15,106 bases of DNA. Origin: an uncultured Clostridia bacterium (GTDB lineage Bacteria; Bacillota; Clostridia; TANB77; CAG-508). The DNA lies in NCBI GenBank assembly GCA_948739805.1, contig CAPYID010000042.1, forward strand, positions 1 to 15,106. The letters run 5' to 3'. Positions 13,221-15,106 of this stretch are shown here, in pieces. The translations under genes were made by a program, and so were the position numbers. The notes beneath the pieces are model-generated. The model did not search any database and was not told the DNA's origin. It was given only the letters and a program-made list of their open reading frames with translations. The first letter of the stretch is position 1, and the number at the start of each line of letters is the position of its first letter.

Positions 13221-14270
13221 ATGATTAAAAATATAAAAAATATCTATTGGATGATGGCATATGCCTTTAGAAACTTAAATGAAACACTCATCGAAGAAAA
13301 AGTAAAATATGAAGAATTTGACAATATATATGATTTACTATGTGTAATGTTAACACAAGGAATTAGTAAACAACTAAAAAGAGGACTAAACAAAGAATAT
13401 ATCTTACAAAATGAGTTATTGCAATCAATAAAAGGCAGAATAGATATATCAAAATCCATAAAAATGAATACATTAAAAGACAAAAAAATGTATTGTGAAT
13501 TTGATGAATATAATGAAAACACATATATGAATAAAATAATAAAAACAGCAGCACTAGCACTAATAAGATCTAACAAAATAAAAGAAAGAGCCAGGCAAAA
13601 AGAATTAAAAAAAATACTATTCTACCTAAATGAAGTATCAGTTATAAAAAAAAGAGACATAAAATGGGACAACTTAACATACAACACAAACAATAAAACA
13701 TATAAAATTTTAATAAGTATATCATATCTAATATTAGAAGGATTGATAATAAACAACAAAAATGGAGAAGAAGAATTTTTAGAAACTTTAGATGATCAAA
13801 AAATGTATAAGCTATATGAAAAATTCATACTAGAATACTATAGATATCACTATCAAGAATTATCAGCAAAAGCATCACAAATTGAATGGAAAATAGAAGA
13901 CAAAACAAAAAAAGGAAAATTACCCAAAATGCAAAGTGATACAATATTAACATATCAAAACAAAGAATTAATAATAGATGCGAAATACTATTCAAAAATA
14001 TTACAAGAAAACTCAATGTTTAAAAAGCAGACAATAAGAAATGCAAATTTATATCAAATATTCACATATGTAAAAAATAGAGATATAAAAAATGATGGAA
14101 GAATATCAGGAATGCTATTATATGCGAAAACCTATGAAGATGATATAGGATGGGAAGAACACAAAATTGATGGTAACACAATAGTAGTAACTTTTTTAGA
14201 CTTAGAGCAAGACTTTGAAGATGTAAAAAAGCAATTAAACAAAATTGCAGAATGGTTCACAAGCTGTTAA
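13221..14270 (+). CDS. mcrC: McrC-like nuclease subunit of the McrBC restriction system
   Basis: Endonuclease subunit that docks on the McrB hexamer. 349 residues, a usual length. The PD-(D/E)xK core is present as D240 in LPKMQSD and D253-A-K255 in ELIIDAKYY, followed by the helix with N274 and Q279 (RNANLYQIFTY). E200 in KLYEKFILEYY is the upstream conserved acid. The N-terminal part (1-180) is the helical McrB-binding region with a GRIDISKS segment typical of McrC. ATG 13221 lies 9 bases after AGGAG (13207-13211), which sits inside the end of mcrB, so the two genes are translationally linked. All catalytic residues are intact. Confidence 0.9.
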   Translation: MIKNIKNIYWMMAYAFRNLNETLIEEKVKYEEFDNIYDLLCVMLTQGISKQLKRGLNKEYILQNELLQSIKGRIDISKSIKMNTLKDKKMYCEFDEYNENTYMNKIIKTAALALIRSNKIKERARQKELKKILFYLNEVSVIKKRDIKWDNLTYNTNNKTYKILISISYLILEGLIINNKNGEEEFLETLDDQKMYKLYEKFILEYYRYHYQELSAKASQIEWKIEDKTKKGKLPKMQSDTILTYQNKELIIDAKYYSKILQENSMFKKQTIRNANLYQIFTYVKNRDIKNDGRISGMLLYAKTYEDDIGWEEHKIDGNTIVVTFLDLEQDFEDVKKQLNKIAEWFTSC

Positions 14271-14371
14271 AGGGTGATTTTCGTAAAAGTGAAAGAAGAA
14301 CTATGTAAAAATAAGTATATAAATAATATTATTACAAATAATATGTAAAAGTTAAAAAAATCAAAACTGTA

Positions 14372-14400
14372 TTCAAAAATAATGATTTTTGTGTTATACT
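14372..14400 (+). promoter_or_regulatory. Promoter of the Phd/ParE toxin-antitoxin operon
   Basis: TTCAAA (14372-14377), 17 bases, TATACT (14395-14400) preceded by TGT (14392-14394) as an extended -10. The -10 box is also the left end of the 18-bp palindrome, as expected if the antitoxin blocks it. Confidence 0.7.
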
Positions 14401-14412
14401 ATTAATAGTATA
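14395..14412. promoter_or_regulatory. Perfect 18-bp palindrome, probable antitoxin operator
   Basis: TATACTAT (14395-14402), TA, ATAGTATA (14405-14412): every base pairs. It covers the -10 box and likely start site of the antitoxin gene, the usual position for conditional-cooperativity repression by Phd/YefM dimers and their toxin complex. Confidence 0.7.
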
Positions 14413-14433
14413 GAAAAAAAGAGGTGGATAGGT

Positions 14434-14673
14434 ATGCGACAACTAACAAATATACAAGAAATAGAAACTGCTGTAAATGAATATGGCGATATTGTAATAA
14501 GTAAAAACAATAAAAATAATGTGATTGTAATGACTATGTCAGAATACAGAAAAAAATTAATAGAAGATGAAATAGAAAAAAAGTTACTAGCGTCTGAGGA
14601 AGATTACAAAAATGGAAATATAAGAAATGCAGAAGATGTTTTTAAAGAATGGGAGACCAAATATGGAATATGA
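14434..14673 (+). CDS. Phd/YefM-family antitoxin
   Basis: 79-residue DNA-binding antitoxin. The N-terminal fold signature of the family is clear: an EYGDIVISKNNKNNVIVMTM stretch (16-35), where a strand-turn-strand precedes MSEYRKKL. The rest (44-79) is an acidic, probably disordered tail that would wrap the toxin. ATG 14434 follows GAGGTGG (14421-14427); an upstream in-frame GTG at 14389 falls before the promoter start and is rejected. It overlaps the toxin gene by 11 bases. All four Asp codons are GAT. Confidence 0.85.
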   Translation: MRQLTNIQEIETAVNEYGDIVISKNNKNNVIVMTMSEYRKKLIEDEIEKKLLASEEDYKNGNIRNAEDVFKEWETKYGI

Positions 14674-14980
14674 AATACAAATATCTGAAACATGTTTAGA
14701 AGAAATAGAAGATATATGCAAATATATAGAAGAAAATCTAAAGGCACAAAATGCAGCTTATAGACTTAGAGAAAAAATAAGAAGTAATATATTAAGATTA
14801 AAAAAATCACCTAGAATTTATGCAAAAGTTGGTAAAAGAGATAGACTAAATAGAGAATATAGAAGAATTGTAATAGATAATTTTGTGATTTTATATACTA
14901 TTATAGAAGAAGATAGAACTGTTTTAGTTGCTCATATGTATTATGGAGGTAGAAATTACATAGATGGTGGCTTATTGTAA
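14663..14980 (+). CDS. RelE/ParE-family toxin
   Basis: 105-residue toxin of the RelE/ParE fold. The family layout is present: N-terminal strand EIQISETC, two helices (LEEIEDICKYIEEN and RLREKIRSNILRLK), the LKKSPRIY turn (46-53), and C-terminal strands YRRIVIDNFVILYTI (66-80) and VLVAHMYYGGRNY (87-99). The ending resembles ParE-type (gyrase-directed) members more than mRNA-cleaving RelE, but this cannot be settled by eye. ATG 14663 follows GGGAG (14651-14655) at 7 bases, inside the antitoxin gene. An apparent longer reading from 14627 lacks such a site. All five Asp codons are GAT. Confidence 0.85.
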   Translation: MEYEIQISETCLEEIEDICKYIEENLKAQNAAYRLREKIRSNILRLKKSPRIYAKVGKRDRLNREYRRIVIDNFVILYTIIEEDRTVLVAHMYYGGRNYIDGGLL

Positions 14981-15106
14981 TTTATAAAATACAGACGTGA
15001 AAATGCTGATTTCCCTAAGTAAAATAGAGAAATATTACAAAAACGAAATACAAACTTAACAAAGAAAACATAAACATTAAACACAAGAAAATCCGTAAAT
15101 AAATGC
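14981..15106. other. AT-rich intergenic tail with no recognisable feature
   Basis: No ORF with a ribosome binding site, hairpin terminator or promoter was seen in these last 126 bases after the toxin gene. Confidence 0.5.

Noticed and set aside
14326..14344. Inverted repeat ATATTATT-ACA-AATAATAT after mcrC
   Set aside because: It is pure A/T, has no T-run after it and is expected by chance in DNA this AT-rich; not called as a terminator.
1..15106. CRISPR array, tRNA or rRNA genes, transposase or integrase genes
   Set aside because: No regularly spaced direct repeats, cloverleaf, rRNA core sequence or recombinase motifs were seen.

Overview
The window comes from an AT-rich, low-GC Gram-positive genome, most likely an uncultured gut-type member of the Clostridia (Firmicutes). 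This rests on strong AGGAGG-type ribosome binding sites, sigma-A promoters with 17-base spacers and TGn-extended -10 boxes, a Group-I-like ECF transporter, a PyrK/PyrD type 1B dihydroorotate dehydrogenase, and a codon bias toward A-ended codons (ATA, AGA, GGA, ACA, CCA). No species can be named from the sequence alone. All recognised genes lie on the plus strand.

Layout. (1) 1-660: an M23 metallopeptidase, probably the 3' end of a longer gene, with a GC-rich 28-base insert read in frame. (2) 714-1475: a single-gene unit with its own extended -10 promoter, a roughly 107-base 5' UTR, an unrecognised 196-residue protein and a strong intrinsic terminator. (3) 1673-2227: an HD-domain phosphohydrolase. 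(4) 2255-4448: a folate-type ECF transporter unit made of promoter, structured leader RNA, S component (FolT-like), one ATPase and a short EcfT. (5) 4486-5641: a 13-codon upstream ORF overlapping the start of a membrane-anchored HtrA/DegP-like serine protease with a PDZ domain. (6) 5647-10721: a de novo pyrimidine cluster, pyrC - [MNT-HEPN toxin-antitoxin pair] - pyrF - [99-bp palindromic element] - pyrK - pyrD. It has separate promoters before pyrC and pyrF and terminators after the HEPN gene and after pyrD. (7) 10742-14270: a McrBC type IV restriction system whose McrB carries two tandem EVE-like modified-base reader domains before its AAA+ GTPase domain. (8) 14372-14980: a Phd/YefM-ParE toxin-antitoxin pair with a perfect 18-bp palindrome lying on its -10 box.

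How it fits together. PyrC makes dihydroorotate, PyrD/PyrK oxidise it to orotate, and PyrF decarboxylates OMP to UMP; pyrB, pyrE, carAB and pyrR are not in the window. The ECF unit should import a folate-like vitamin. The 3' third is an accessory defence stretch (McrBC plus toxin-antitoxin) placed directly after pyrD, and a second toxin-antitoxin pair sits inside the pyr cluster. Codon use separates these layers: the core pyr genes favour GAC for Asp, while the toxin-antitoxin genes and the orphan gene at 833 use almost only GAT, which suggests later acquisition.

The observations most worth a second look are the folT leader RNA (a three-way-junction fold I cannot match to a known riboswitch class), the ATPase with an Asn in place of the H-loop His, the palindromic element between pyrF and pyrK, the HEPN-MNT pair inside the pyr cluster, and the two-EVE McrB.
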